A program made the translations under genes and the position numbers. Under the pieces are notes generated by a model. The model worked only from the letters and a program-made list of their open reading frames with translations, had not been told where the DNA came from and did no database searches. From NCBI RefSeq assembly GCF_004521915.1, contig NZ_SDKD01000019.1, positions 16,089 through 80,088 of the forward strand: a stretch of 64,000 bases of DNA, read 5' to 3'. Positions 43,436-51,629 of the stretch are shown piece by piece (positions within the stretch are counted from its first letter, which is position 1; each line of letters begins with the position of its first letter). The stretch is from Brevibacillus migulae (GTDB lineage: Bacteria; Bacillota; Bacilli; Brevibacillales; Brevibacillaceae).

Positions 43436-45118
43436 TCAAAAAAGATCATTCATTTCCAAAACTTCATAGCGGTAGCCTTGTTCAATCAAAAACAACTGGC
43501 GATGCAAGGCGAAATCCTGCTCGCGCGTGTCTCTTGTCACCAAGGTATAAAAGTGAGCCGTGTTGTCCGCAGCTTTTGGGCGCAAAATGCGCCCGAGCCG
43601 CTGGGCTTCCTCCTGACGCGAGCCAAACGTGCCGGAGATTTGGATGGCGACATTGGCATCGGGAAGATCGACGGCAAAATTGGCGACTTTGGAAACGATC
43701 AGCTGTTTGCAGGAACCGTTTTTAAATTGCTGGTAGAGAAGAGCGCGTTCCTTTTCCGGCACCTTGCCCGTAATGAGCGGGATGTGCAGGGTGTCGGCCA
43801 ATTCTTGCAGCTGATCCAGGTATTGGCCAATGATGAGCACGCGGTCGTTTGCATGGCGCTCTAACAGCTTTTTGACGGCCATAGCTTTATTCGGATTTTC
43901 GGCCGCAATCCGATATTTTTGCTGCGGGGTTGCAAACGCGTATTTTTCGCGCAGTCTGGGCTCGATCGGCAAGCGAATTTCCTTGCAGACCGCCTGCGCA
44001 ATCCATCCTTTCCCCTCCAGATCCTTCCAAGGGAGATCATACTTCTTAGGCCCTATCAATGTAAAGACATCATCTTCCCGCTGATCCTCGCGCACGAGGG
44101 TGGCTGTCAGCCCGAGGCGGCGCTTGGCCTGGATCCCGGTGGTCATGCGGAAGATGGGAGCAGGCAGGAGATGGACCTCGTCATAGATGATCAACCCCCA
44201 GTCACGTTCGGTGAACAGTTTGAGATGGGGGTATTCCTCGTCTTCGCCTTTCGGACGGTAGGTGAGAATCTGGTAAGTAGCCACAGTGATCGGCTTTACT
44301 TCTTTTCGCTGGCCGGTATATTCTCCTACCTGATCGGCAGTGAGGGTCGTTTTATCCAACAATTCATCGATCCATTGCCGAACCGAAGTCGCATTGGTCG
44401 TCAAGATCAACGTAGCGGTCTGCAGCTTCTCAATCGCGCCGATGCCGATGATCGTTTTGCCGGCACCGCAGGGAAGGACGAGCACGCCGCTGCCGCCCAT
44501 CGCCGAGCCGCCTGCGTAAAAGGTATCGACAGCATCCTGTTGATAGGAACGAAGCGAAAACGGTTTTCCGGTTGCTGTCTGCGAACGCAGCTGCAGGGCC
44601 AAGGGTTCTCCTTCCGTATATCCGGCGACATCCTGGACCGGATAGCCGAGCTTAATCAGTTCTTGCTTGATCACCCCGCGAGTATGCAGCGGGATGCGAT
44701 ATGCATGAGAGGAGAGCTTCTCCTGAATGTAACGTTCCAATTGTTTATAGCGGGTAAGCTCTGTCAAAAGCAGCTCATTCTCGCTGACCAAGACGAGAGC
44801 ATCGTCCCATTGTTCGAGGCGAATCATTCCATAGCGCGACATCTGTTCCTGAATCTCCCCTACGATCGCGGGCGGGACGCCGAATTTGCTGTAGGCAAGG
44901 AGTGACTGAATGATCGACTCCGCCGAATAGCCGCTAGCAGACGCATTCCACAGCGAGAGCGGGGTAATCCGATACGTATGGATATACTCCGGACTTTTCA
45001 GCAGCTCGGCAAAGCCGGATAGTGCCTGTCTGGCTTCCGAAAAGAGCGGGTTATGAACCTCCAGGAGGATGGTTCGATCGCTTTGCACGATAAGGGGCAG
45101 CTCCGGATTGTATGTCAA
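43436..45118 (-). CDS. XPB/ERCC3-like DEAD/DEAH helicase
   Basis: 560 residues. An N-terminal domain of about 200 residues, then SF2 helicase motifs: LRSYQQDAVDTFY, Walker A PCGAGKTIIGIGAI, DEVH box (IIYDEVHLLPA), motif III LGLTATLVREDQREDD (a strong XPB signature), and motifs V/VI VANFAVDLPDANVAIQISG and EAQRLGRILRP. The TTG at 45118 is chosen because TCGAGGTG precedes it; an upstream ATG at 45154 has no site. Bacterial XPB helicases unwind DNA 3'-5' and may act in repair; some bacteria have a nuclease partner, not seen here. Confidence 0.93.
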   Translation of the reverse strand: MTYNPELPLIVQSDRTILLEVHNPLFSEARQALSGFAELLKSPEYIHTYRITPLSLWNASASGYSAESIIQSLLAYSKFGVPPAIVGEIQEQMSRYGMIRLEQWDDALVLVSENELLLTELTRYKQLERYIQEKLSSHAYRIPLHTRGVIKQELIKLGYPVQDVAGYTEGEPLALQLRSQTATGKPFSLRSYQQDAVDTFYAGGSAMGGSGVLVLPCGAGKTIIGIGAIEKLQTATLILTTNATSVRQWIDELLDKTTLTADQVGEYTGQRKEVKPITVATYQILTYRPKGEDEEYPHLKLFTERDWGLIIYDEVHLLPAPIFRMTTGIQAKRRLGLTATLVREDQREDDVFTLIGPKKYDLPWKDLEGKGWIAQAVCKEIRLPIEPRLREKYAFATPQQKYRIAAENPNKAMAVKKLLERHANDRVLIIGQYLDQLQELADTLHIPLITGKVPEKERALLYQQFKNGSCKQLIVSKVANFAVDLPDANVAIQISGTFGSRQEEAQRLGRILRPKAADNTAHFYTLVTRDTREQDFALHRQLFLIEQGYRYEVLEMNDLF

Positions 45119-45248
45119 CTGGGAACACCTCGACAAAAGAAATAATAGTAACATGGTAACATATTTATATCTATGATGAAAAATGGCGAAAAGAAAACAG
45201 GTTGGTAAATCATAGAAGCAGGAGAGAAAATAATTTCAGGTTAATGTA

Positions 45249-45277
45249 TTTACAATATTCAGAAAACTAGGTATAAT
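45249..45277 (+). promoter_or_regulatory. Strong sigma-A promoter of a candidate small RNA
   Basis: TTTACA (45249-45254), a 17-base spacer and TATAAT (45272-45277). The best -35/-10 pair in the window, yet no gene follows before a terminator at 45441-45498. Confidence 0.75.
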
Positions 45278-45283
45278 GAAACC

Positions 45284-45498
45284 ACAGCGAGGCAATCGCT
45301 CATCTACCAGGAAGGGGAGGCAATCAGCAGGAAGCATCATCATCAAGAAAAAAAGGAGTGATCGATTCTCCTCATCGACTTGATAGCCTGAACGGAATGG
45401 AAAGAAAGGAAGTCAGTGAAAAGTGAATAGCTGGTTAAACCAAAACAAGTCCTGAACGGTCTTCATGGAAGAGCGGATCGGGGCTTTTGTTTTTGGGA
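45284..45498 (+). ncRNA. Candidate small RNA upstream of nirB
   Basis: A predicted transcript of about 215 bases between a strong promoter and an intrinsic terminator, within the 477-base gap between the XPB gene and nirB. It includes hairpin AGCGA-GGCAA-TCGCT near the 5' end and GGAG-N9-CTCC mid-way. It is purine-rich in the middle (AAGAAAAAAAGGAGTGATCG), which could expose an anti-Shine-Dalgarno-like or ribosome-binding patch. Only very short frames with poor signals exist. The terminator lies immediately before the Fnr-like site, so the RNA is probably separate from the nirB message. Confidence 0.5.
45441..45498 (+). terminator. Intrinsic terminator of the candidate small RNA
   Basis: CAAAACAAG, CCTGA and TCTTC on the left pair with GAAGA, TCGGG and CTTTTGTTTTTG on the right, giving an interrupted stem with a T-rich 3' side. 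Confidence 0.6.
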
Positions 45499-45502
45499 GT
45501 AA

Positions 45503-45522
45503 TATGTGAAAAAAATCACATA
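45503..45522. promoter_or_regulatory. Fnr/CRP-family operator upstream of nirB
   Basis: Perfect palindrome TATGTGA-AAAAAA-TCACATA, the TGTGA-N6-TCACA form used by Bacillus Fnr. A TATCAT hexamer at 45542-45547 would put the start site about 41.5 bases from the palindrome centre, the class II activator geometry. The 16-base core is one base shorter than a TnrA site. Confidence 0.7.
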
Positions 45523-45595
45523 CATTCATCGGCTCTCAGGTTATCATGGTTTCAAAGAGAAAAAGATTGATTGGAAATATGGAGGGAACAACCAT

Positions 45596-48037
45596 ATGAA
45601 AACCCAACCTGAGAGACAGAAACTGGTCCTGGTCGGCAACGGCATGGCCGGTATCCATGCAATCGAACAATTGCTTACATACACCCAGCGATATGACATA
45701 ACCGTTTTCGGAAACGAACCCTTCCCAAACTATAATCGGATTCAGCTTTCCTACGTGCTGGAAGGAAGCAAGTCCATTGACGAGATTATCCTCAACCCGC
45801 GCGAATGGTATGCGGCGAACGGCATTACGCTCTACACCGATACGACTGTCACACGGATTGATACGGTTCGCCAGCGGGCGATCACAGCGAACGGGATGGA
45901 TGTCCCCTATGACAAAGTGATCATTGCCACAGGCTCGAAGCCCTATGTGCTGCCGATCCCTGGGGCAGATCTTGCAGGAGTCGTGGGCTTTCGGGATATT
46001 CGCGATTGCGAGCAGATGATCTCGGCAGCCCAATCGGTCAGACAAGCAGCCGTCATCGGGGGAGGGCTGCTCGGACTGGAAGCAGCGAAAGGGCTGGTCA
46101 GTCTGGGAATGCAGGTAACGGTCGTGCATCTGTCCGATACGCTTATGGAAAAGCAGCTGGATCCTACTGCAGGTGCCATGCTGCGAAAAGAGCTCGAATC
46201 CCAGGGCATACGGTTTCTGATGAATGCATGCACGGTAGAGCTGTATGGCGAAAATCATGTGGCAGGGCTGCGCTTCAGCGATGGCAGTGAGCTGGCAGCA
46301 CAGCTGGTCGTGATGGCGGCGGGAATCCGGCCGAACATCGAGGTGGCGGCAGCGAGCGGTCTGACGGTGAATCGCGGAATCGTGGTGGATGACGACCTGC
46401 GGACGAGTGCGCCAAATGTCTACGCGATCGGTGAATGTGTCGAGCATCGCGGAGAATGCTACGGATTGGTCGCGCCCCTCTTTGAGCAAGGTGCCGTTTT
46501 GGCCAAACATTTGGCTGGCCTTGAAACATCGCCATATGAAGGCTCTACTGTCTCGACCAAATTGAAAATATCGGGTGTCGATGTCTTTTCTGCCGGAGAG
46601 TTCATGGAAAGCGCTGAGCACCGCGTGCTGAGGATCCATGATGATTGGAAACAGACCTATAAAAAAATATTGCTGAAAGGGAACCGAATCGTCGGCGGCA
46701 TTTTGTTCGGCGATGTGGAGGTCGCGCCCCAGCTGACCAAATGGGTGAACCAGCAGGCAGAAATGACAGCGGAGATCCATGAACGCTTGTTTGGCGGCGG
46801 CTGCTGCGGCGGTGGCAAAAAAACATCCGCAGTCGAAGAGATGGAGGATGACGAAATCGTCTGCGGCTGTAACGGCGTGACCAAGGGAACGATCGTGAAC
46901 GTCATACGCGAGCGAGGTTTCACAACGGTAGAAGAAATCAAGGCTTGCACGGGTGCCACACGTTCCTGCGGAGGGTGCAAGCCGTTGGTCGAGCAAATTC
47001 TGCAGGCAGTGCTCGGTGATGAATTCACAGAGACTGCGGCTCAAAAACAGGGGATTTGCGGTTGTACGCCCCTGAGCCGCGAGGAAATCGTAGCGGCGAT
47101 CAAGGAAAAGCATCTCACGCATGTAAGAGAAGTCATGCATGTACTGGAGTGGACACAGCAGGAGGGCTGCTCCAAATGCCGTCCGGCCATCAATTACTAC
47201 TTGGGTATGATGTGGCCAACCGAGCATGAGGACGAACGGGAGTCGCGATTCGTCAACGAGCGCCTGCATGCCAATATCCAAAAGGATGGCACGTTTGGCG
47301 TCATTCCGCGGATGTACGGTGGGGTCACGACACCATCCGAGCTGCGCAAAATTGCAGATGTCTCCGAGAAATACGACGTGAAGCTGGTGAAGGTCACTGG
47401 CGGCCAGCGCCTCGATCTGCTTGGCGTGAAAAAAGAGGACCTGCCGAAGATCTGGGCTGAGCTGGATATGCCTTCTGGCTATGGCTATGCCAAGTCGCTG
47501 CGGACGGTGAAAACCTGTGTAGGCTCGCGCTTCTGCCGATTTGGAACGCAGGATTCGATCGGCATGGGGATTACGTTGGAGCAAAAATTTGAACGCATCA
47601 GCATGCCGGCCAAGTTCAAAATGGCGGTCAATGGCTGCCCGCGCAACTGTGCGGAATCGTGTACGAAGGATCTGGGAGTCGTCGGCAATGATGGCGGCTG
47701 GGAGATCTACGTAGGTGGCAACGGAGGAATCAAGGCGCGGATGGCCGATCTGCTGTGCAAGGTGAAGACAGAGGAAGAGCTGATGGAGATTGCGGGTGCC
47801 TTCATTCAGCTGTATCGGGAGAACGGGAAATATGGCGAGCGGACATCCGAGTGGGTCGAGCGTACGGGGGTGGAAGCCATACGGCGAGCGGTGGTCGAGG
47901 ATCATGCAAACCGCCAAGCGTTGAATGAGCGTGTGGAATTGGCTATCGCGCAAATGTCTGATCCTTGGAAAGAGGTACTGCACAATCAAGAGCTTCGTGA
48001 AAGCTTGTACGAGGCAATTCAAAAGCCACAAGCATAA
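45596..48037 (+). CDS. nirB: Nitrite reductase [NAD(P)H] large subunit
   Basis: 813 residues; reduces nitrite to ammonium in the cytosol (NasD-type). FAD/NAD(P)H domains first (LVLVGNGMAGIHAIEQLL, AAVIGGGLLGLEAAKGL), two BFD-like [2Fe-2S] Cys clusters (VCGCNGVTKGTIVNV with CTGATRSCGGCKPLV; then ICGCTPLSREEI with GCSKCRPAIN), the ferredoxin-like half-domain, and the siroheme/4Fe-4S binding Cys set (KTCVGSRFCRFGTQD and NGCPRNCAESCTKDLG). Start at the ATG after GGAGGGAACAACC; the upstream extension overlaps the promoter. nirD follows 26 bases downstream. A Fnr-like palindrome suggests oxygen-limited induction. Confidence 0.97.
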   Translation: MKTQPERQKLVLVGNGMAGIHAIEQLLTYTQRYDITVFGNEPFPNYNRIQLSYVLEGSKSIDEIILNPREWYAANGITLYTDTTVTRIDTVRQRAITANGMDVPYDKVIIATGSKPYVLPIPGADLAGVVGFRDIRDCEQMISAAQSVRQAAVIGGGLLGLEAAKGLVSLGMQVTVVHLSDTLMEKQLDPTAGAMLRKELESQGIRFLMNACTVELYGENHVAGLRFSDGSELAAQLVVMAAGIRPNIEVAAASGLTVNRGIVVDDDLRTSAPNVYAIGECVEHRGECYGLVAPLFEQGAVLAKHLAGLETSPYEGSTVSTKLKISGVDVFSAGEFMESAEHRVLRIHDDWKQTYKKILLKGNRIVGGILFGDVEVAPQLTKWVNQQAEMTAEIHERLFGGGCCGGGKKTSAVEEMEDDEIVCGCNGVTKGTIVNVIRERGFTTVEEIKACTGATRSCGGCKPLVEQILQAVLGDEFTETAAQKQGICGCTPLSREEIVAAIKEKHLTHVREVMHVLEWTQQEGCSKCRPAINYYLGMMWPTEHEDERESRFVNERLHANIQKDGTFGVIPRMYGGVTTPSELRKIADVSEKYDVKLVKVTGGQRLDLLGVKKEDLPKIWAELDMPSGYGYAKSLRTVKTCVGSRFCRFGTQDSIGMGITLEQKFERISMPAKFKMAVNGCPRNCAESCTKDLGVVGNDGGWEIYVGGNGGIKARMADLLCKVKTEEELMEIAGAFIQLYRENGKYGERTSEWVERTGVEAIRRAVVEDHANRQALNERVELAIAQMSDPWKEVLHNQELRESLYEAIQKPQA

Positions 48038-48063
48038 AGAGCCAAGGAGAGGGAGGGAATTTT

Positions 48064-48417
48064 ATGTACCGCCATCGTTATGAGCATCCGTTCTTGTACG
48101 TGGAAGTCGGACAGCGCGACGACTTCCCCAGCCAGCTCGGCCGGCAAATCGTCATTGGCCAGTACGACATCGCCTTGTTTCATACATCGGACGACAGGTT
48201 TTATGCACTGGACAATCACACGCCGCATCCAAAAGGAGGGCCTCTCACGGAAGGGATGGTCAGCAGCCATTACGTATACTGCCCCCTGCGTGACTTGAAA
48301 ATCAACTTGATCGACGGTCTGGTGCAGGAACCCGGACGAGGGAAAAGTCTTGACCTTTCCAGTCCGACTCGAAGGAGATCGGGTGCTGATCGGCATCCCG
48401 CAAGCAAATTAGAGTGA
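48064..48417 (+). CDS. nirD: Nitrite reductase small subunit, C-terminus frameshifted in this sequence
   Basis: A Rieske-like small subunit (NasE type; NHTPHPKGGPLTEG and VYCPLRDLKINLIDG; the classic Fe-S ligands are not kept, as usual for NirD). Up to about 48330 the frame matches the family; then it reads GRGKSLDLSSPTRRR to a stop at 48417. Dropping one C in the CCC at 48331-48333 restores EPDEGKVLTFPVRLEGDRV...IGIPQAN ending at TAG 48410-48412, which looks like the normal family C-terminus. So the gene carries a +1 frameshift that is either a sequence error or real damage. RBS GGGAGGG. Confidence 0.85.
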   Translation: MYRHRYEHPFLYVEVGQRDDFPSQLGRQIVIGQYDIALFHTSDDRFYALDNHTPHPKGGPLTEGMVSSHYVYCPLRDLKINLIDGLVQEPGRGKSLDLSSPTRRRSGADRHPASKLE

Positions 48418-48431
48418 ACGCCATGAAAAGG

Positions 48432-48481
48432 AAAAGGGAAAGAAGGCAGCCGTTTCGAAGCTGCTCTCTTTCCCTTTTTCG
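48432..48481 (+). terminator. Terminator of nirBD
   Basis: AAGGGAAAGA-AGGCAGC / GCTGCTC-TCTTTCCCTT stem followed by TTTC. Confidence 0.85.
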
Positions 48482-48549
48482 ATTCATCCATAAATCACTA
48501 GCAGATGGGCAAGACTAAGAGAACAGTTTGGCGCACAGGAGGGATTGGT

Positions 48550-49869
48550 TTGACGAACATGACGATTATGGGGACCTCCCTCAATCTGATCCTCGTGGTG
48601 TTCCTCGTCTTTTTAAATGCTTTTTTCGTTGCTACGGAATTTGCCCTCGTCAAGGTGCGGGAGTCGCGCATCACACAGCTTGTTGCGGAAGGGAATCAAA
48701 AGGCGCAAGCAGTGGAGCATGTGATTCATAATCTGGATGCTTACTTATCGGCTTGTCAGCTGGGAATTACCCTGGCTTCGCTTGGCCTGGGGTGGGTGGG
48801 GGAGCCGGCGGTCGCACATCTTTTTCATCCCTTGTTCGGATTTGTGGGATTGCCCGGGCCATGGCAGGAGACGCTTTCCTTTATTATTGCGTTTTCTATT
48901 ATCACTTTTTTGCATATCGTCTTGGGAGAACTCGCGCCCAAATCACTTGCCATTCAGCGAACCGAAATCATTTCCCTGCATGTGGCAGGCCCGATCCGTT
49001 TCTTCTATAAAGTGATGTATCCGTTCATCGCGTTTTTGAACTGGTCGGCTTCCAAGTTTCTAGGGTGGTTTGGAGTCGATACGACCAGTCACGAAGAGGC
49101 GCATACGGAGGAAGAAATCCGCATCCTGGTGAATGAAAGCCATAAAAGCGGATTGATTGACCAGACGGAACTGATGCTCGTGGATAATATTTTTGATTTT
49201 AGTGAAACGATGGCTCGGGAAATCATGGTGCCGCGTACGGACATGGTCGTCCTGAATTTGCGGGATTCCTTCGAAGACAGTGTTAATTTGGTCAAAAATG
49301 GCAGGTATACACGCTATCCGGTAGTAGATGGAGATAAAGATCACGTCGTCGGGAGTCTGCATATCAAAGATCTGTTGACCAATGTCCTGCAAAATACCGG
49401 AGGCGACCTCGCGCGGATCATGCGCCCGGTAGTGACTGTTCCGGAGACGATCTCGATCAGCCGGCTGCTCACCATGCTGCAAAAAAGGCGGAACCAGATG
49501 GCGATCCTCATCGACGAATACGGAGGGACGGCTGGGTTGATCACGCTGGAAGACATCATGGAAGAGATCGTGGGCGACATCCAGGATGAATTCGATGATG
49601 AGCGTCCCGAGGTCGAACAGCAGGATGATACCTATTCTTTTGATGGGCGCGTGCTGCTGGAGGAGGTCAATGAGTATCTCGGTTTATCGTTGGACGATCG
49701 GGAAGTCGACACGCTCGCGGGATGGATCTACATGCAAATCGATCATCCACCCAAAGTGGGAGATGCGGTCAGAACAGATGCGTATGAATTTATCGTGGAC
49801 GAAGTCGATCATTTTCGGATCACCCGTGTCCGTGTAAAAAAGCGGGCATTACAACCAGTCGAGAAGTAA
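48550..49869 (+). CDS. CNNM/CBS-domain membrane protein (HlyC/CorC, possible Mg2+ efflux)
   Basis: 439 residues from the TTG at 48550 (CAGGAGGG, 7 bases). N-terminal CNNM domain with about four membrane helices (FLNAFFVATEFALVKVRESRI, ACQLGITLASLGLGWVGEPA, FLHIVLGELAPKSLAI), a tandem CBS pair (REIMVPRTDMVVL, YTRYPVVDGDKDHVVGSLHIKDLL, MAILIDEYGGTAGLITLEDIMEEIVGDIQDE) and a C-terminal CorC/HlyC domain (DGRVLLEEVNEYLGLSL). Relatives such as S. aureus MpfA and B. subtilis YhdP are implicated in Mg2+ export; that role is by homology. Confidence 0.93.
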   Translation: MTNMTIMGTSLNLILVVFLVFLNAFFVATEFALVKVRESRITQLVAEGNQKAQAVEHVIHNLDAYLSACQLGITLASLGLGWVGEPAVAHLFHPLFGFVGLPGPWQETLSFIIAFSIITFLHIVLGELAPKSLAIQRTEIISLHVAGPIRFFYKVMYPFIAFLNWSASKFLGWFGVDTTSHEEAHTEEEIRILVNESHKSGLIDQTELMLVDNIFDFSETMAREIMVPRTDMVVLNLRDSFEDSVNLVKNGRYTRYPVVDGDKDHVVGSLHIKDLLTNVLQNTGGDLARIMRPVVTVPETISISRLLTMLQKRRNQMAILIDEYGGTAGLITLEDIMEEIVGDIQDEFDDERPEVEQQDDTYSFDGRVLLEEVNEYLGLSLDDREVDTLAGWIYMQIDHPPKVGDAVRTDAYEFIVDEVDHFRITRVRVKKRALQPVEK

Positions 49870-49903
49870 AAAACCTCACTTTTTTGCGAAGGGAGGTTTT
49901 TTC
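49868..49903 (+). terminator. Terminator after the CNNM/CBS gene
   Basis: AAAAAACCTC-ACTT / GGGAGGTTTTTT-type stem, overlapping the stop codon. Confidence 0.75.
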
Positions 49904-49906
49904 TGC

Positions 49907-49935
49907 TTGAAAATGGTGGTCGTGTAAGATATTCT
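49907..49935 (+). promoter_or_regulatory. Probable sigma-A promoter of the ArAE gene
   Basis: TTGAAA (49907-49912), 17 bases, TATTCT (49930-49935), 67 bases before the start at 50003. Confidence 0.55.
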
Positions 49936-50002
49936 AACATAATATAAATGGATTCGGTTCATTGTGTTAGTTTTTCTTACATGATTAAAGGGGGCAGATC
50001 GG

Positions 50003-51037
50003 ATGATTGGCGCGCGTGTATTGAAAACGGCAATTGCAGTGATGCTATCGATCCTCACAGCGAGATTTTTTGAACTGCAGACCCCGCAATTCGCGGGCAT
50101 CGTGGCGATTCTTGCCGTGCAGCCATCTTTTTATCGTTCGCTGCGCTATGGGATCCAGCATACGATCAGTGCCATCATCGGAGCAGTGCTTGGTGCTTTT
50201 GTCATGTTTGAGGTAGGTAATTCTTTTTTCGTCATTGGTCTGGTGGCTTTATTTTTGATGACGATACATGTTAAATTGAAAACCACGAATTCATTGCTCA
50301 TTTCCGTCGTGGTCGCTGTCAATACGATGGGAACCATTCCCCATTACTTTGGTGAATCTGCGATCAATCAAATCGCTTTGGTGATCATCGGTGTCGGATA
50401 TGGGACATTGATCAACCTGCTTCCCAAGCCGTTTCATCAAGAACGGGCCGGCCACCTCCTGACACAAGCCGAGGGGATGATCCGGGTGCTCCTGCATTAT
50501 ACGCATATCGAGTTGAGTGAGGGCAGAGTCACTCCTTACCCAAAAATGCGTGAGCAAATAAATGAGGTTCGCGTGTATATTGAACGGGGTAAAGAAATAT
50601 GTGGATATATTAGGGAAGACGAAAAATACAGGGTCAATCCGCGGAAAAACCCGATCCAGCTCTTCAGCGGGCTGGAAGCCATGGTTGAGCGGTTTCGCGA
50701 TGTCAGCAAGGAACTGCAAAAGGTCGATCTGTCGCATCCAGCGGTGGGAGAAGCAAAAGAGCTTCTGTTTGCGATTATTCAAACCCAAGAGGCAGTCGCT
50801 TCCCGGCAACCTTCCGATATGGCGGGGCTGGAAGTCATGCTGGAGGAAACCCGCAATCGCCTGTGGAACCAGCAGGGAGGGTTGGATGATTTCGAGACAC
50901 GGCTTGCCATCTATAATGCATATGGCCATTTGCGGGAGTACGTACGGGAGCTTATCAAGCTTGTTGATCACGACGGTGAAGTCATACTCGCAAAGGGCAA
51001 AGCGACAAGCCCTATGCACGCTGTCGACGCGGGTTAA
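50003..51037 (+). CDS. Aromatic acid exporter (ArAE, YqjA-like) family protein
   Basis: 344 residues. About five to six hydrophobic segments in the first 150 residues (LKTAIAVMLSILTARFFEL, GIVAILAVQPSFYRSLRYG, TISAIIGAVLGAFVMF), then a long cytoplasmic helical domain (PYPKMREQINEVRVYIERGKE, LEAMVERFRDVSKELQKVDL). This is the layout of Firmicute YqjA-type ArAE/DUF939 proteins. Transport of aromatic acids is inferred from the family. RBS AAAGGGGGC. Confidence 0.88.
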   Translation: MIGARVLKTAIAVMLSILTARFFELQTPQFAGIVAILAVQPSFYRSLRYGIQHTISAIIGAVLGAFVMFEVGNSFFVIGLVALFLMTIHVKLKTTNSLLISVVVAVNTMGTIPHYFGESAINQIALVIIGVGYGTLINLLPKPFHQERAGHLLTQAEGMIRVLLHYTHIELSEGRVTPYPKMREQINEVRVYIERGKEICGYIREDEKYRVNPRKNPIQLFSGLEAMVERFRDVSKELQKVDLSHPAVGEAKELLFAIIQTQEAVASRQPSDMAGLEVMLEETRNRLWNQQGGLDDFETRLAIYNAYGHLREYVRELIKLVDHDGEVILAKGKATSPMHAVDAG

Positions 51038-51131
51038 ACAGACAATCTGCGTCGAATGAATAAAAAATGCAACCGCTTTCTTTTTTGTACGTATAATAAT
51101 AGTACAAGGACAACGGTGGGAGGAGTTCAGC

Positions 51132-51554
51132 ATGACGATTACAGAAAAAGAGAAGCGGAGCCTGTTTGCTTCGATTCGTTTAATGATCTGCGTAGGACAC
51201 GCGGACGGATATATGGGGGAAAAAGAAGTCAATCATATTTATCAATTGGTGGAGGGCAAGCATTTTACTCTCCGCGAGCGACAAATTCTTATGAACGATA
51301 TCGACCATCCGAAATCACCGGAGTCGATCGTCTCGGAAATGATATTGATGAATCAGACGGAGAAGCTGACGCTTTTGCGGCAATTGTATCATTTTGCTTT
51401 GGTGGACCGGAAAATGAAGCCGGTGGAAGAGCAGGAGATCAAAAAAATCGCGTGCTTGCTAGGTATTTCCCCAGAGAAGCAGCGTGAAGTGGAAGAATGG
51501 ATTCATCATGGGATCGCATGGCGCAGTCGTTGGGAAGAAATCATCGGAGAATAG
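51132..51554 (+). CDS. TerB-like small protein
   Basis: 140 residues, all helical. MICVGHADGYMGEKEVNHIYQLV and LYHFALVDRKMKPVEEQEIKKIACLLGI are the two Asp/Glu-bearing helix pairs of the TerB-like fold, a metal-binding domain first seen in tellurite-resistance operons. No other ter genes are near, so resistance should not be assumed. RBS GGTGGGAGGAG. The protease gene follows at a short distance on the same strand. Confidence 0.75.
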   Translation: MTITEKEKRSLFASIRLMICVGHADGYMGEKEVNHIYQLVEGKHFTLRERQILMNDIDHPKSPESIVSEMILMNQTEKLTLLRQLYHFALVDRKMKPVEEQEIKKIACLLGISPEKQREVEEWIHHGIAWRSRWEEIIGE

Positions 51555-51629
51555 GCAGTCGCCTTGTTTCTCCGCTTTTGTCACGTACATACCATGAAGA
51601 GAGTCGAAATTCTCTGGAGGGATACGTAC

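Noticed and set aside
45503..45522. The nirB palindrome as a TnrA site
   Set aside because: The TnrA consensus is 17 bases (TGTNA-N7-TNACA); this palindrome has the 16-base Fnr/CRP spacing.
45536..48031. An 831-codon open frame on the minus strand opposite nirB
   Set aside because: It is the shadow of a GC-biased real gene. It has no start signals and its His/Arg-rich sequence resembles no protein family, while nirB is unmistakable on the other strand.
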